From NCBI RefSeq assembly GCF_000956595.1, contig NZ_JYOO01000033.1:6-50469 (forward strand): a DNA stretch of 50,464 nt. Direction: 5' to 3'. Under the pieces are notes generated by a model. It was not told the DNA's origin, searched no databases, and saw nothing but the letters and a program-made list of their open reading frames with translations. Below, piece by piece: positions 43,501-50,450 of the stretch. A program made the position numbers and the translations under genes. This DNA comes from Priestia aryabhattai B8W22 (GTDB taxonomy: Bacteria > Bacillota > Bacilli > Bacillales > Bacillaceae_H). Numbering within the stretch: the first letter of the stretch is position 1; every line of letters begins with the position of its first letter.

Positions 43501-46500
43501 TGCCAGTGCTTCGGCTGGAGCTACCGTTACTTCAAATCAAGTCACTATAGCCAACTTGTTCTTACAACCAAACTTTGCTTCTATTTCAGGAACTGTTTCA
43601 ACTCTAGAAGGCTTACCAATTAATAATGCTACCGTTCGTATCCTTAATCAAAATCAAGTGATTATCGGTTATGGAATCACAAATGAAAATGGCTTTTATG
43701 CCATTGGGAACATTCCTGTTGGCACGTTTACAGTGATTGCGTCAGCACCAGCATTCCAATCTGTATTATCAGACCTTACGCTTGCTCAAGGGGACCAACA
43801 AAAAAACATCGACTTTGTCCTCCAGTCAAATCCAGGCATATTGACTGGTACGGTCACCAACCAAAGCAATGAACCAATTCCCGGCGCTTTTGTAAATGTA
43901 AGATTACTCGGCGCAACAGGTATTATTATTGCATCAACCGTCACTGATTCAAACGGACGATATGTAATTACTGATTTACCTCCAGGCTCTTACACTGTCT
44001 CTGCTACTGCGTCAGGTTTCGAAACCAAGGCGGTAGGTGCTATCATTGAAACAAACGCTACAGAAGTCGTAGACATTATGCTTACAGGAGTTTTTGGTTC
44101 AATTAACGGTGTTGTCTTAAACAATTTAGCACAGCCAATTGTTGGTTCTAGCATTTCCCTTTCCCTGTTCGATACCAATAATCTTCTCATTTTCACCACA
44201 ACAGGATATTCAGACGGCACATTTTCATTCCCTAATCTTGAACCTGGCAACTATTTTATTACGGCTTCTGCGTCAGGATTTATTACAGAAGTTATTGGAG
44301 CAAGAGTCACAGCAAATGAAGCCACATTTGCTAGAATTCTATTACAATCGAGTCCAGCTACGGTGACAGGGCAAGTCGTCACTTTAGCAGGCGGTCAGGC
44401 GATACAGGGAGCCATCGTCTCTGCCACAACGCTTGAAGGTCAGGTTTTAGCTGTAACGGCTACAGATGTAAGTGGACGCTTTACGATAATGAATTTACCA
44501 CCAGGAGCGCTCATCGTCACGGCTACTGCAGTCAACTTTGGAGCAGATTCAAAAACAGTTCTTTTACAAACAAACGGCATAACTTCTACTACTCTATTTT
44601 TAAGCATGGCTCCTGGTTTCTTAACAGGTACCGTAAAAAGTGAAGCTGAAAATCCGATTCCCAACACAGTTGTGCAGCTATTTGATTTCACTAACGGCCT
44701 TGTGGCAACAGCAGTTACAAATGCTATCGGTCAATATACAATCCAAGGATTAAACCCTGGAAATTACCGAGTGGTCTTTACTGCAGAAGAATTTGAACGA
44801 TTGTCTGCTGGAGCAACAATTAATTCTGGAGAAACAACTTCGTTAAATGTAAAGCTAAGCTCCTTATTTGCAACAATCAAGGGCAGTGTCTTAAATGCTC
44901 AAACAAAATCACCTATTCAAGGGGCAGCTGTCACCATTCGCTATCAAAGTTCTTCTGGTCCGATTTTCACAACTGTTTTCACAGATACCTCAGGAAAATT
45001 TACCATCAGCAGTATTCCAGACGGGGCCTTTTCAATTATCGCCACTGCAGCAGGGTTTGGCTCACAAGGTTTAACGGCATTCGCAGTCGGTGGTCAGACG
45101 TTCACATTTAATCTCTTGCTTCTGCCACAAGTGGGGACTATTCGAGGAAAGGTTACAGATAGCTCGTCGGGTGCACCGTTAGCCAACACGCGCATTCGTG
45201 TCATTAATGCCTCCGGAGTGGTCGTGACAACAACACAAACTGATATTAACGGTAACTACCTCCTTTCTAACCTGGCTGCTGGCACTTATCAAATCATAAC
45301 ATCCAATGTAGATTATCAAGCAGCAGCACAAACTGTGACACTTACCACAAATGAAGTAAAAGAAGTGGATTTTACGCTTAATGGAAACCCAGCCAGATTA
45401 ATAGGCAGAGTTGTTGACAAAGAAACTAAATTTCCTGTTATCGGTGCTCTGATTGAAGTCTTTAACGAAGTTGATTTATCAGTAAGCTTTGGTTTAACCG
45501 ATGAAAATGGGAAATATGTTATTGAAGGACTACCACAAGGAGCGTTCTCTGTGCGCGCGTCCGCTTCTGGCTATATGTCTGAAACGGTAAAAATACAGTT
45601 AAGCCCTAATGAAGTGCTTGAACTCAATTTTGCATTAACAACAACAGCTGCTTTTACAGGCGCCATTATTGGTCAGGTCGTCGACAACTCAACAAGTTTG
45701 CCAATTGCCAATGCTCGCGTGAATCTTTTAGATAACGAAGGACAGCTTATAGCTTCTACTACTACCAATGAAGCAGGTCAATATTTCTTTGCATCACTAG
45801 AAGCAAAAACGTATACCGTAGTGGTAGATGCAGATGGTTATCAAACTCAGCAACAATCCGTCACAATTGCCATTCTGTTTGAACAAGGCGAAGCAATCGT
45901 AGCAAATTTCCGCCTTGATCCAATTGAATTGGGTGCAACAATTACAGGAAAAGTCATTAATGCTGAGACCAAACAGCCAATCTTTGGTGCAACGATTCAA
46001 ATAATCAACATCAAAAACCAAATAGTTGGCCGTGCAACTACAGATCAACTAGGCCGCTTTACAATTCACGATATACTGCCTGGTACGTATACCATCTTCG
46101 TAACCACTATAGGCTTTATACCTGCAGATCCACAGCAGATAAAAGTAAATTCTGGAGAGGTTTTAGACTTACAAACCTTTGAGCTAAAGCAAATACCTTC
46201 TTCGACAGGGGCTATTACTGGTCGAGTCGTCGATAACTCAACAAGTGTTCCAATTGCCAACGTTCGCATTAATCTTTTAGATAATCAAGGACAGCTTGCA
46301 GCCTCTACTACTACCAATGAAGCAGGAGAATATTCCTTTATATCACTAAAAGCTGGCACGTATACCGTAGTAGTAGATACAGATGGTTATCAAGCTATAC
46401 CACCATCAGTCACAATTACGATTAGACAAGGCGAAACGCAAAGAGCAGATTTCCGCCTTGATCCAATTGAATTGGGTGCAACAATTACAGGAAAAGTCAT

Positions 46501-47332
46501 TAATGCCGAGACCAAACAACCTATCTTTGGCGCGACGATTCACGTAATCAATACCAAAGACCAAATAGTTGGCCGTGCAACTACGGATCGACTAGGCCGC
46601 TTTACAATTCACGATATACCGCCTGGCACGTATACCATCCTTGTAACCGCTATAGGTTTTATACCTGCAGATCCACAGCAGATAACAGTAAATTCTGGAG
46701 AGGTTTTAGAATTGCAAACCTTTGAGTTAAAACCAAAAAATCCAGTTCCATCATTTAACCCATGTGATTTAATTAACCCTGTTGTGACATGTAATGTTTG
46801 TGAAGTCTCCTGCCGAGAACAACCACCTGGCAGGCGCAGAACGATCCAAGTGCAGCTTCAAGACGGAACGTATCAAACTCTTCATCTTATTCATCTCGTT
46901 AAAATTATCACCGTAGTAATTAGAATCACAGGGAAAAACGGTTCATATATAAGTGAGCCTTATCAAATAACCTCCTACGAACGCATAGCTTTAGAAGTAC
47001 CTTCAAATGCAAAGGTGCGCTGTGATATTACCGTTTCCGACTGTTTTGCACAATTAATCTATTTACAAAATCAGCCGGCGAGCATCCTCTTCTCTTTTGA
47101 TTTAAATCAGCAGTTTCTCTCTGAAAGAGATGTAGTGGTGACCATTAAAGGTAAGCAAATTCGCCCGCGCTGCGAAAATGGGGTTGCTGGAGAATGGGAA
47201 GAATATAAAGAAGTAGAAAATTTCACTCTAAAAGTCTCTGAAATTCTAGATTGGATAAAAACGCATACCAAAAAAGAAATTCAAATTAAGCTTAATCAAT
47301 TTAATTTTACTAGCGAAAGCAATACAGATTAA
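36623..47332 (+). CDS. Giant carboxypeptidase-regulatory-like repeat protein, 3' part
   Basis: This second-frame half has no ribosome site or credible start. Its first codon in frame (TTG 36623) lies inside module F of octad 4, and the module sequence continues in frame back to about 36556, so it is the rest of the gene at 25870. Restoring two bases would give about 7,154 residues in all. It carries the end of octad 4, octads 5-8, a duplicated two-module unit, and a C-terminal domain of about 200 residues holding seven cysteines (four within CDLINPVVTCNVCEVSC). I see no LPxTG, S-layer or choline-binding anchor. About 3,590 codons stay open after the shift, so the lesion is recent or artefactual. 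Unlikely to be made on its own. Confidence 0.82.
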   Translation: MQTNQSGVYQYQNLAPGSYRLIATANNFGAVTQDTQVTSEATTTLNFNLTPSPGTITGSVFNQQTGAPIAGASIAIRQFSPFGPIVATIATNIQGQFTVFNLTPGAYTAVASEPNFGTESASTFVQSNSVSTVLLNLSPDPGIAQGTITSAQTGQTLADTLLRILDVNGVLVAVSQTDISGNYRIQGLAPGTFTIVATNPQFQQLANGITIASNQTVTQNISLQPNPGTITGTVVNAQTGTPLSGAVLQVFQSGSTTPVANTVTDQNGSFSLIGLAPGEYSLVSQATGFGSVAVGTVVTSGNTITITVQAPPLPGVISGRVTDFSGNALSNATVRLLDSNQNVVGIGSADLTGNYTIGNITAGTYTIIASASGFATNTQGVTIAPDQVLSNFNIPLEENPGTITGQVTSSGTGAPIPGAIVTIRSLQQGSGGIVVGTVNTDQQGTYLVKNLAPGEYSVTVTKMGFGTQIQTVTAASDQTSTASFALLADAGTLSGFVTDINGNPITGSNIFLRIFTDDNVLLKSVTAQPDGTFGVFGLDPGTYTVIAEAPNYAANSIPITITANQTTTVAIALTPNPATISGNVVNQQTNTPLQGVTVTASSNGQIIATAVTDINGNFQLTNLAAGSISIVTFAQNFVNTPQTIVLSPGETQQIILSLTPLTGTITGTVINQQTGAPVQGASVEIRQFSPAGPIAATTVTDGLGVFTISDLQPASYTIIAQATNFGTQAATTTVLPNDVSTISIGLTLLPGTVQGTVRNENTSAPLEEAIVRVIRRDGTVVDEVLTNAQGLFTIGGLPADSYTLVTISSGFQRQTIGFTVAPEQTTTVDVNLQLNPGKLTGTVTDFFTGGPIANAVVLVFPSQSITSIARGITNENGQYTILNLAPGEYNIIAVATDFARGGVGAVISAGSPTVANIQLTSNPATISGTVTDSGGNVIPNATVRVLDQNETVLGTAITDINGNYSVGNLPQGTLTIIASAQGFATQLTAVTLTPAQTLPNVDIQLTALVGSITGRVFNLATGQSIVGAITVVRTSGGTTVIVDSGTTDQNGRYLIEGLAPGSYSVVATASGFGTTTVGALVQANDATTADLVLSPLTGTVFGTVTNVNGSGITGSNIQVQVFTATGTLLKTLLANADGSFNVIDLAPGTYLIQVTAPNYATGVASVNVRANTTTSVSVPLTPNPATVTGQVVNSVTSAPLTGVIISVTDANGIVVGNAISDLNGQFIIRNLPPNTIIVTATATQPGFGSASTSVPLGPGANGNILLSLAPQAGLVTGAVRNAQTADLLQGATIQIFDFTRGLVATVVTDQNGQYRADNLAPGTYRIIASTQNFGSLVQETDVAVNEVTTLNFNLSPNPGSVEGTVFNQQTGEPLGNVSIVVRQFSPAGPVIANSSTNGNGTFTIPHLPPGTYTVIATLSTFGTQSASTQVFSNETAAVQLSLPPNPGAAQGFVTNAETGEPLFNTLVRIVDTDNVVVGTVQTDINGRYSIQNISPGTYTLIIINPDFQRQTVGCAIKSGQTTTINVSLQSNPGSIVGIVTSAQTGLPLVGATVQIFPYQGLISIGNTVTDENGRYRFISIQPGSYTVSANATNFARTSSGASVLATTQSTVNLSLQSNPASMSGQIVDQDGNPISNASIRVIDQSETVLGTGISGSDGRYTVQGLPPGNRNIVVSAAGFSTATSGITLLLGESRLDVNFTLVANPGILTGTVIDANTNAPLVGVNVVVRNLLGIIVSSGFSNVDGRYTIQNLTPGQYTVSFFDESYDTVILGAQITSNTTTILNATLTRASGAGTNGKPSIRGQIVDEQGVPITTPFIPVKILDANLVVVQILLALSNGRFEVFDLAPGTYLVNAEASDFASNTVSAIVRNNETTEVVVTLTPLPGTLTGQVINSVSGEVIVGASITVTRSNGVIIATGISGDNGFFTIPNLPAGPLNIIAQAIGFGNATTSAIITNGETTTTTLSLSPSPGRLIGQVTSASSGLPLQGATVQLFDENRTFILSIVADSQGNFKVPTLSPGKYVAVASSFGFGSELRGFTIIANQDIIIAFDLAPNPGIIRGQVVTSEAGQPIPNASVVIRALTPSGPILATTVTDSNGFYEVTGIVSGTYTVVFSGAPLFGSDISSVQLDAGEIEIVNASLSSFISTVQGRVVDEEGNGLANALVQLFNTQSGLIRRVQTDNDGNYFIRGFTAGSYTLTANQPNFQAALTRFEAAPNEVATINFTLLADPGIISGTIRDVVTNQPVPGAVVNLFPNQSLSPIAFAVTDQLGNYQFPGLQPGSYVVVGSEFNYASASAGATVTSNQVTIANLFLQPNFASISGTVSTLEGLPINNATVRILNQNQVIIGYGITNENGFYAIGNIPVGTFTVIASAPAFQSVLSDLTLAQGDQQKNIDFVLQSNPGILTGTVTNQSNEPIPGAFVNVRLLGATGIIIASTVTDSNGRYVITDLPPGSYTVSATASGFETKAVGAIIETNATEVVDIMLTGVFGSINGVVLNNLAQPIVGSSISLSLFDTNNLLIFTTTGYSDGTFSFPNLEPGNYFITASASGFITEVIGARVTANEATFARILLQSSPATVTGQVVTLAGGQAIQGAIVSATTLEGQVLAVTATDVSGRFTIMNLPPGALIVTATAVNFGADSKTVLLQTNGITSTTLFLSMAPGFLTGTVKSEAENPIPNTVVQLFDFTNGLVATAVTNAIGQYTIQGLNPGNYRVVFTAEEFERLSAGATINSGETTSLNVKLSSLFATIKGSVLNAQTKSPIQGAAVTIRYQSSSGPIFTTVFTDTSGKFTISSIPDGAFSIIATAAGFGSQGLTAFAVGGQTFTFNLLLLPQVGTIRGKVTDSSSGAPLANTRIRVINASGVVVTTTQTDINGNYLLSNLAAGTYQIITSNVDYQAAAQTVTLTTNEVKEVDFTLNGNPARLIGRVVDKETKFPVIGALIEVFNEVDLSVSFGLTDENGKYVIEGLPQGAFSVRASASGYMSETVKIQLSPNEVLELNFALTTTAAFTGAIIGQVVDNSTSLPIANARVNLLDNEGQLIASTTTNEAGQYFFASLEAKTYTVVVDADGYQTQQQSVTIAILFEQGEAIVANFRLDPIELGATITGKVINAETKQPIFGATIQIINIKNQIVGRATTDQLGRFTIHDILPGTYTIFVTTIGFIPADPQQIKVNSGEVLDLQTFELKQIPSSTGAITGRVVDNSTSVPIANVRINLLDNQGQLAASTTTNEAGEYSFISLKAGTYTVVVDTDGYQAIPPSVTITIRQGETQRADFRLDPIELGATITGKVINAETKQPIFGATIHVINTKDQIVGRATTDRLGRFTIHDIPPGTYTILVTAIGFIPADPQQITVNSGEVLELQTFELKPKNPVPSFNPCDLINPVVTCNVCEVSCREQPPGRRRTIQVQLQDGTYQTLHLIHLVKIITVVIRITGKNGSYISEPYQITSYERIALEVPSNAKVRCDITVSDCFAQLIYLQNQPASILFSFDLNQQFLSERDVVVTIKGKQIRPRCENGVAGEWEEYKEVENFTLKVSEILDWIKTHTKKEIQIKLNQFNFTSESNTD
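37568..39394 (+). repeat. Octad 5 (lacks module F)
   Basis: B with DSNQNVVG, C with IRSLQQGSGGIVV, D with LKSVTAQPDGTF, E with IVLSPGETQQ, then directly G (IRQFSPAGPIAAT, from 38612), H with VIRRDGTVV, A with VFPSQSITSIA. It is 1,827 bp, one module shorter than its neighbours. Confidence 0.82.
39395..41482 (+). repeat. Octad 6
   Basis: B with DQNETVLG, C with VVRTSGGTTVIV, D with LKTLLANADGSF, E with VTDANGIVVG, F with IQIFDFTRGLVATV, G with VVRQFSPAGPV, H with IVDTDNVVV and the array's only cysteine (TVGCAI), A with VQIFPYQGLISIG. Confidence 0.85.
41483..43579 (+). repeat. Octad 7
   Basis: B with DQSETVLG, C with VVVRNLLGIIV, D with a longer entry (AGTNGKPSIRG) and LLALSNGRF, E with VTRSNGVIIA, F with VQLFDENRTFILS, G with VIRALTPSGPI, H with LFNTQSGLI, A with VNLFPNQSLSPIA. 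Confidence 0.82.
43580..45658 (+). repeat. Octad 8
   Basis: B with NQNQVIIG, C with NVRLLGATGIII, D with TTGYSDGTF, E with FGADSKTVLL, F with VQLFDFTNGLVATA, G with TIRYQSSSGPI, H with VINASGVVV, A with IEVFNEVDLSVSF, the most divergent A copy. Confidence 0.82.
45659..46740 (+). repeat. Tandem duplication of a two-module unit (period 549 bp)
   Basis: Two adjacent copies of a module pair (marks VVDNSTS-PIAN-R-NLLDN and ATITGKVINAETKQPIFGAT) are highly alike even in DNA; for example GTCGTCGA-AACTCAACAAGT occurs at 45677 and 46226. This contrasts with the strongly diverged octads and points to a recent duplication. Small differences include a two-residue length change near FEQGEA versus RQGETQ. 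Confidence 0.9.
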
Positions 47333-47361
47333 AAAAGCACTCATATAATGAGTGCTTTTTT
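47331..47361 (+). terminator. Terminator after the giant gene
   Basis: Hairpin GCACTCAT/ATGAGTGC with loop ATA, flanked by A-run and T-run. It can act in both directions. Confidence 0.92.
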
Positions 47362-47362
47362 A

Positions 47363-47545
47363 TCATTGTGAAAGAGGTTCCTGATTATACATGAATGCTT
47401 TTACTTTTACATATTGAGCTTCTAACTCTTGAAGTGTCAGTTCATATAGGTGCCGATTTCCTTTTTTATAAATACCAAAATTCAATAGCGCATTAATAAA
47501 CCAATTTTTCTTATGTTCCGTTTCAGGCTGTGTGTGTTGTTTCAC
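47363..47545 (-). CDS. FbpA-like small basic protein (Fur-regulated basic protein A family)
   Basis: A 60-residue protein with the pattern of the FbpA family: NALLNFGIYKKGNRHLYELT followed by LQELEAQY. Members in bacilli are small RNA-partner or iron-sparing proteins, though many copies have no known role. I choose GTG 47545 because AGGTGG lies 8 nt upstream; GTG 47557 sits on that site. I see no convincing Fur box in 47558-47657, only a GCAAA/TTTGC palindrome near 47582, so iron control is unproven. Confidence 0.6.
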   Translation of the reverse strand: MKQHTQPETEHKKNWFINALLNFGIYKKGNRHLYELTLQELEAQYVKVKAFMYNQEPLSQ

Positions 47546-47657
47546 GATTTCCACCACCTAAGGTTCTCTCATTTTAATTTTGCAAAGCATTTGCTTTTAC
47601 ATAAATGATTTTACTTCTGTACGATGAAAAAACAGTGAAATAGATAGCTTTTTTAAT

Positions 47658-48551
47658 TTAAATTTCCGCAGCCGCACCCGCCTTTTTTTTACGTCTTTTC
47701 ACCCCTGTTAATATTTTTTCAATATAATAAATAACACTAATAAAAACCGACATAATAGCAAAGTAAGTACTGATTACAACAAAAGGATTCGGACTTTCAA
47801 AACCGCCTTCTTTTCCTTTCATCCCTCTTTCCAAACCTCCGCCATCGTGATCAAAGTTCGGGTGTTCGTGACCAGCAGATGCCGTCGTAGAAGATTTGTT
47901 CTCGCTAAATGAATGACGATCAAAATCTGGCTTCCCACCGCCTTTTTGCGGCATATCTGAGGAACTTAAATTCAGCACCCTCGCTATTCCTCCAAGCTTT
48001 CCAAGAAAATCCGTCTCATTTATTTCGTATATGCCAACGACTAACAGTGCAACGGTTGCCAGCTTAGCTGCTATGCTCAAGCTTTTCTTTGACTTTTTGA
48101 ATTTCGTCATATTTTTACATACATTTATAACCCATTGCCAATGAAGACCTATGTGAGCGGCTACTAAAATTAACACTAAAAATGATACCGAAATATGCGA
48201 AACCTTAAACCACTGTTCGCCCCCCACATTAATATTTGGAAATACTACTCTTGAAATAAAAATACCGCTAATCATAATAAATGACATCGTAATCAACAGC
48301 ATGATATTTAAAAAGTAACCGAACTTTGTTCTGCGCGGAAGCTTACGGTCAAATAATTTAACCGTCACTTTCTTTACCCACTGCCAGTTTAGTAGCACGT
48401 GGGTAAAAAAGGCGACCGCAATCGTCAACCCCGCAATTTCATGAAACGTTAACCCTCCCAATACTTGTTTGTTAAAAAATAAAACAAACGTAACGGCCAT
48501 TAAAAGATCCAGTCCAAACCGGATGTACATCATCTTTTTCACTCTATTCAT
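47658..48551 (-). CDS. DUF4405-type membrane protein with His/Gly-rich loop
   Basis: The 297-residue protein has four N-terminal membrane helices carrying histidines suited to heme ligation, as in cytochrome b561-like proteins: FHEIAGL, FFTHVLLNWQW, VSHISVSF and AAHIGLHWQW. The last repeats the HxxxxWQW pattern of the second helix. A fifth helix follows, then a polar loop rich in Gly, His and Asp (HEHPNFDHDGGG), and a final helix with a basic tail. It fits DUF4405; heme binding is an inference. The start is uncertain between ATG 48551 and GTG 48560, both close to GTGAGGAGA. Confidence 0.75.
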   Translation of the reverse strand: MNRVKKMMYIRFGLDLLMAVTFVLFFNKQVLGGLTFHEIAGLTIAVAFFTHVLLNWQWVKKVTVKLFDRKLPRRTKFGYFLNIMLLITMSFIMISGIFISRVVFPNINVGGEQWFKVSHISVSFLVLILVAAHIGLHWQWVINVCKNMTKFKKSKKSLSIAAKLATVALLVVGIYEINETDFLGKLGGIARVLNLSSSDMPQKGGGKPDFDRHSFSENKSSTTASAGHEHPNFDHDGGGLERGMKGKEGGFESPNPFVVISTYFAIMSVFISVIYYIEKILTGVKRRKKKAGAAAEI

Positions 48552-48716
48552 TCTCCTCACCTATGTACTTGTCAAAACAACCTCTTTTTCATATTTCTTA
48601 ATGTAAGCAGAGTTGGTGAAAATTAGGTGAAACGACTGATTTTTTTACCAAAATAACCAGTCCTGAGTTCTATAAAAAACAGAGTTCAATCATTTTCACT
48701 TTTTCAAAAATAGCTG

Positions 48717-48745
48717 TTGACAAAGAAAAAAGAAGCACGTATAGT
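48717..48745 (+). promoter_or_regulatory. Sigma-A promoter of the T-box leader
   Basis: TTGACA, 17-nt spacer, TATAGT. Transcription should start near 48752. Confidence 0.8.
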
Positions 48746-48751
48746 AATGGT

Positions 48752-49055
48752 TATTCATCAAGAACTTTCAGATTTTAATCAAAAACACAGCGATTGGGAG
48801 TAGTAGAAGCATATTATTCGGTCAAGAGAGCTACGGGTTGGTGCAACGTAGTCCAATAATACTTTGAACTCGCCCAGGAGTGGTAATTCAGAAAGAATGC
48901 AGAAGTATTCTCTAAGTTTTAACGTCTAACCTTCGTTATCAGGTTTTAAGCAGGGTTCTTTAAGAGCCAACAAGAGTGGTACCGCGGTTAGCTAAAGCTT
49001 ATCGTCTCTTCTCTCATTTGATAATGAGGTAGGAGACGATAAGCTTTTTTTATTT
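48752..49055 (+). promoter_or_regulatory. T-box riboswitch leader
   Basis: The leader has Stem I marks GGGAGTAGTAGAA, AGAGAG and GGTTGGTGCAA, with the distal stem CTACG/CGTAG. The T-box proper is AAGAGTGGTACCGCGG (48973-48988). An uncharged tRNA would stabilise the antiterminator and switch on the permease gene. The specifier region is AATAATACTTTGAA (48855-48868). Spacing allows AAU or UAC. The variable base in TGGT (48977-48980) demands a tRNA with discriminator A, which disfavours Asn and is compatible with Tyr, Ile or Leu. Confidence 0.92.
48994..49053 (+). terminator. T-box-controlled terminator
   Basis: AAGCTTATCGTCTC pairs with GAGACGATAAGCTT and is followed by a T-run. It is mutually exclusive with the antiterminator formed by the T-box sequence just upstream. 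Confidence 0.9.
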
Positions 49056-49079
49056 TATAAAAAAGTGGAGGGAAAAGTC

Positions 49080-50450
49080 ATGAAGAAGGACAACCAAGGT
49101 TTGCAGCGAACAATGACTTCACGTCATATTATGATGATGGCGCTAGGTGGAGCGATTGGCGCTGGTTTATTTAAAGGAAGCAGCTCAGCTATTGATATGG
49201 CAGGACCATCAGTTATCATTGCTTATTTAATTGGCGGAATTATTTTACTATTCATTATGCAAGGTCTTGCTGAAATGGCGGTTCGAAACAGTGACGCACG
49301 AACGTTTCGTGATTTAGTTCAGTCGATTTTAGGAAGCTACCCCGCTTATTTTTTAGACTGGATTTACTGGAAAATGTGGGTGTTAAACATTGCAGCTGAA
49401 GCAGTTGTAGCAGCTATTTTTATTCAGTACTGGCTTCCTGATTATCCAATTTGGATGCTTGCTCTAGGCATATCCGTTATTGTCACAGTTATTAACTTGC
49501 TTTCGGTTAAAGCATTTGCTGAAACGGAATATTGGTTAGCATTAATTAAAATTACGGTCATTGTGATCTTTATCATCGCTGGACTTTTGTTACTATTTGT
49601 ATCATTTGGTCACCATACCGCAGCGGGTTTTTCAAATTTAAGCGATCACGGCGGTTTCTTTCCAAAAGGACCAACTGGGTTAATTACGGCGATGCTAGTT
49701 GTCATCTACTCTTACGGTGGGACTGAAATCATCGGGGTAACGCTAGCTGAAACAAAAAACCCTGAAAAAGTAGTACCAAAGGCTGTGCGCAGCACATTAA
49801 CGCGCATCATTGCTTTTTATCTGTTCCCGTTTTTTATCATCGTGAGCTTGATTCCTTGGAATGAAGTAAATGGCGTTTCTCAAAGTCCTTTTGTGATGGT
49901 ATTTAAGATGATTGGAATTCCCGGAGCAGATCATATTATGAATGCCGTGATCTTGTTAGCCGTTATTTCTTCTATGAACTCAGGACTTTACGGTTCATCC
50001 CGTATTTTGTATACGCAAGCAGTAGACGGTCGAGTACCGAAGATATTTTCGAAACTTTCTGTTAACAAAGTTCCTGTCTATGCAATCTTAATGTGTACAT
50101 CATCCCTTTATGTGGGCGTGTTGATTTCCTTATTTGCAGGAAGTAAAACATTTGATTATTTGATGGGATCTTTAGGATATACCGTGTTGTTTATTTGGTT
50201 GATTATTGCGATCGCACACTTAAAGTCCCGCAAAGTTCAGCCGGAAGCATCGAGTAGCTACTCTGTTAAATGGTTTCCTTATACGACGTGGGCTGCCCTA
50301 ATTGCACTAAGCGCTATTTTAATTGGTGTTATCTGCACAACATCCGTTGTTATTACGACTATTACACTAGCTATCTATTTATTTATTACAGCTACGTATA
50401 TCTTTAAAGGCCGCTTTTATCAATCTTCAGCAGTCAAGCACGCTAAATAA
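49080..50450 (+). CDS. Amino acid permease, APC superfamily (AAT family), T-box controlled
   Basis: The 456-residue protein has twelve predicted membrane helices. Helix 1 has the APC motif MMALGGAIGAGLFKGSSSAI, and later segments include YSYGGTEIIGVTLAETKNPE, the family consensus after helix 6. It should import an amino acid with protons. It starts at ATG 49080 behind GGAGGG (7 nt); the in-frame GTG 49065 overlaps that site. The upstream T-box implies induction when one tRNA is uncharged. The amino acid is not settled from sequence; YvbW-like permeases are the closest I recall. A possible terminator begins at the window edge (AAAAAACGCCTCC). Confidence 0.92.
   Translation: MKKDNQGLQRTMTSRHIMMMALGGAIGAGLFKGSSSAIDMAGPSVIIAYLIGGIILLFIMQGLAEMAVRNSDARTFRDLVQSILGSYPAYFLDWIYWKMWVLNIAAEAVVAAIFIQYWLPDYPIWMLALGISVIVTVINLLSVKAFAETEYWLALIKITVIVIFIIAGLLLLFVSFGHHTAAGFSNLSDHGGFFPKGPTGLITAMLVVIYSYGGTEIIGVTLAETKNPEKVVPKAVRSTLTRIIAFYLFPFFIIVSLIPWNEVNGVSQSPFVMVFKMIGIPGADHIMNAVILLAVISSMNSGLYGSSRILYTQAVDGRVPKIFSKLSVNKVPVYAILMCTSSLYVGVLISLFAGSKTFDYLMGSLGYTVLFIWLIIAIAHLKSRKVQPEASSSYSVKWFPYTTWAALIALSAILIGVICTTSVVITTITLAIYLFITATYIFKGRFYQSSAVKHAK

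Noticed and set aside
26941-46740. Long regular repeats suggestive of a CRISPR array or satellite DNA
   Set aside because: The periodicity is in the protein. Units are about 258 bp and diverged, open in one frame, with no short identical repeats or unique spacers and no cas genes.
36623-47332. Second half of the giant gene as an independent gene
   Set aside because: It starts in mid-module at TTG with no ribosome site or promoter, and the same module reads upstream in frame to about 36556. The 256-bp module length shows a deletion.
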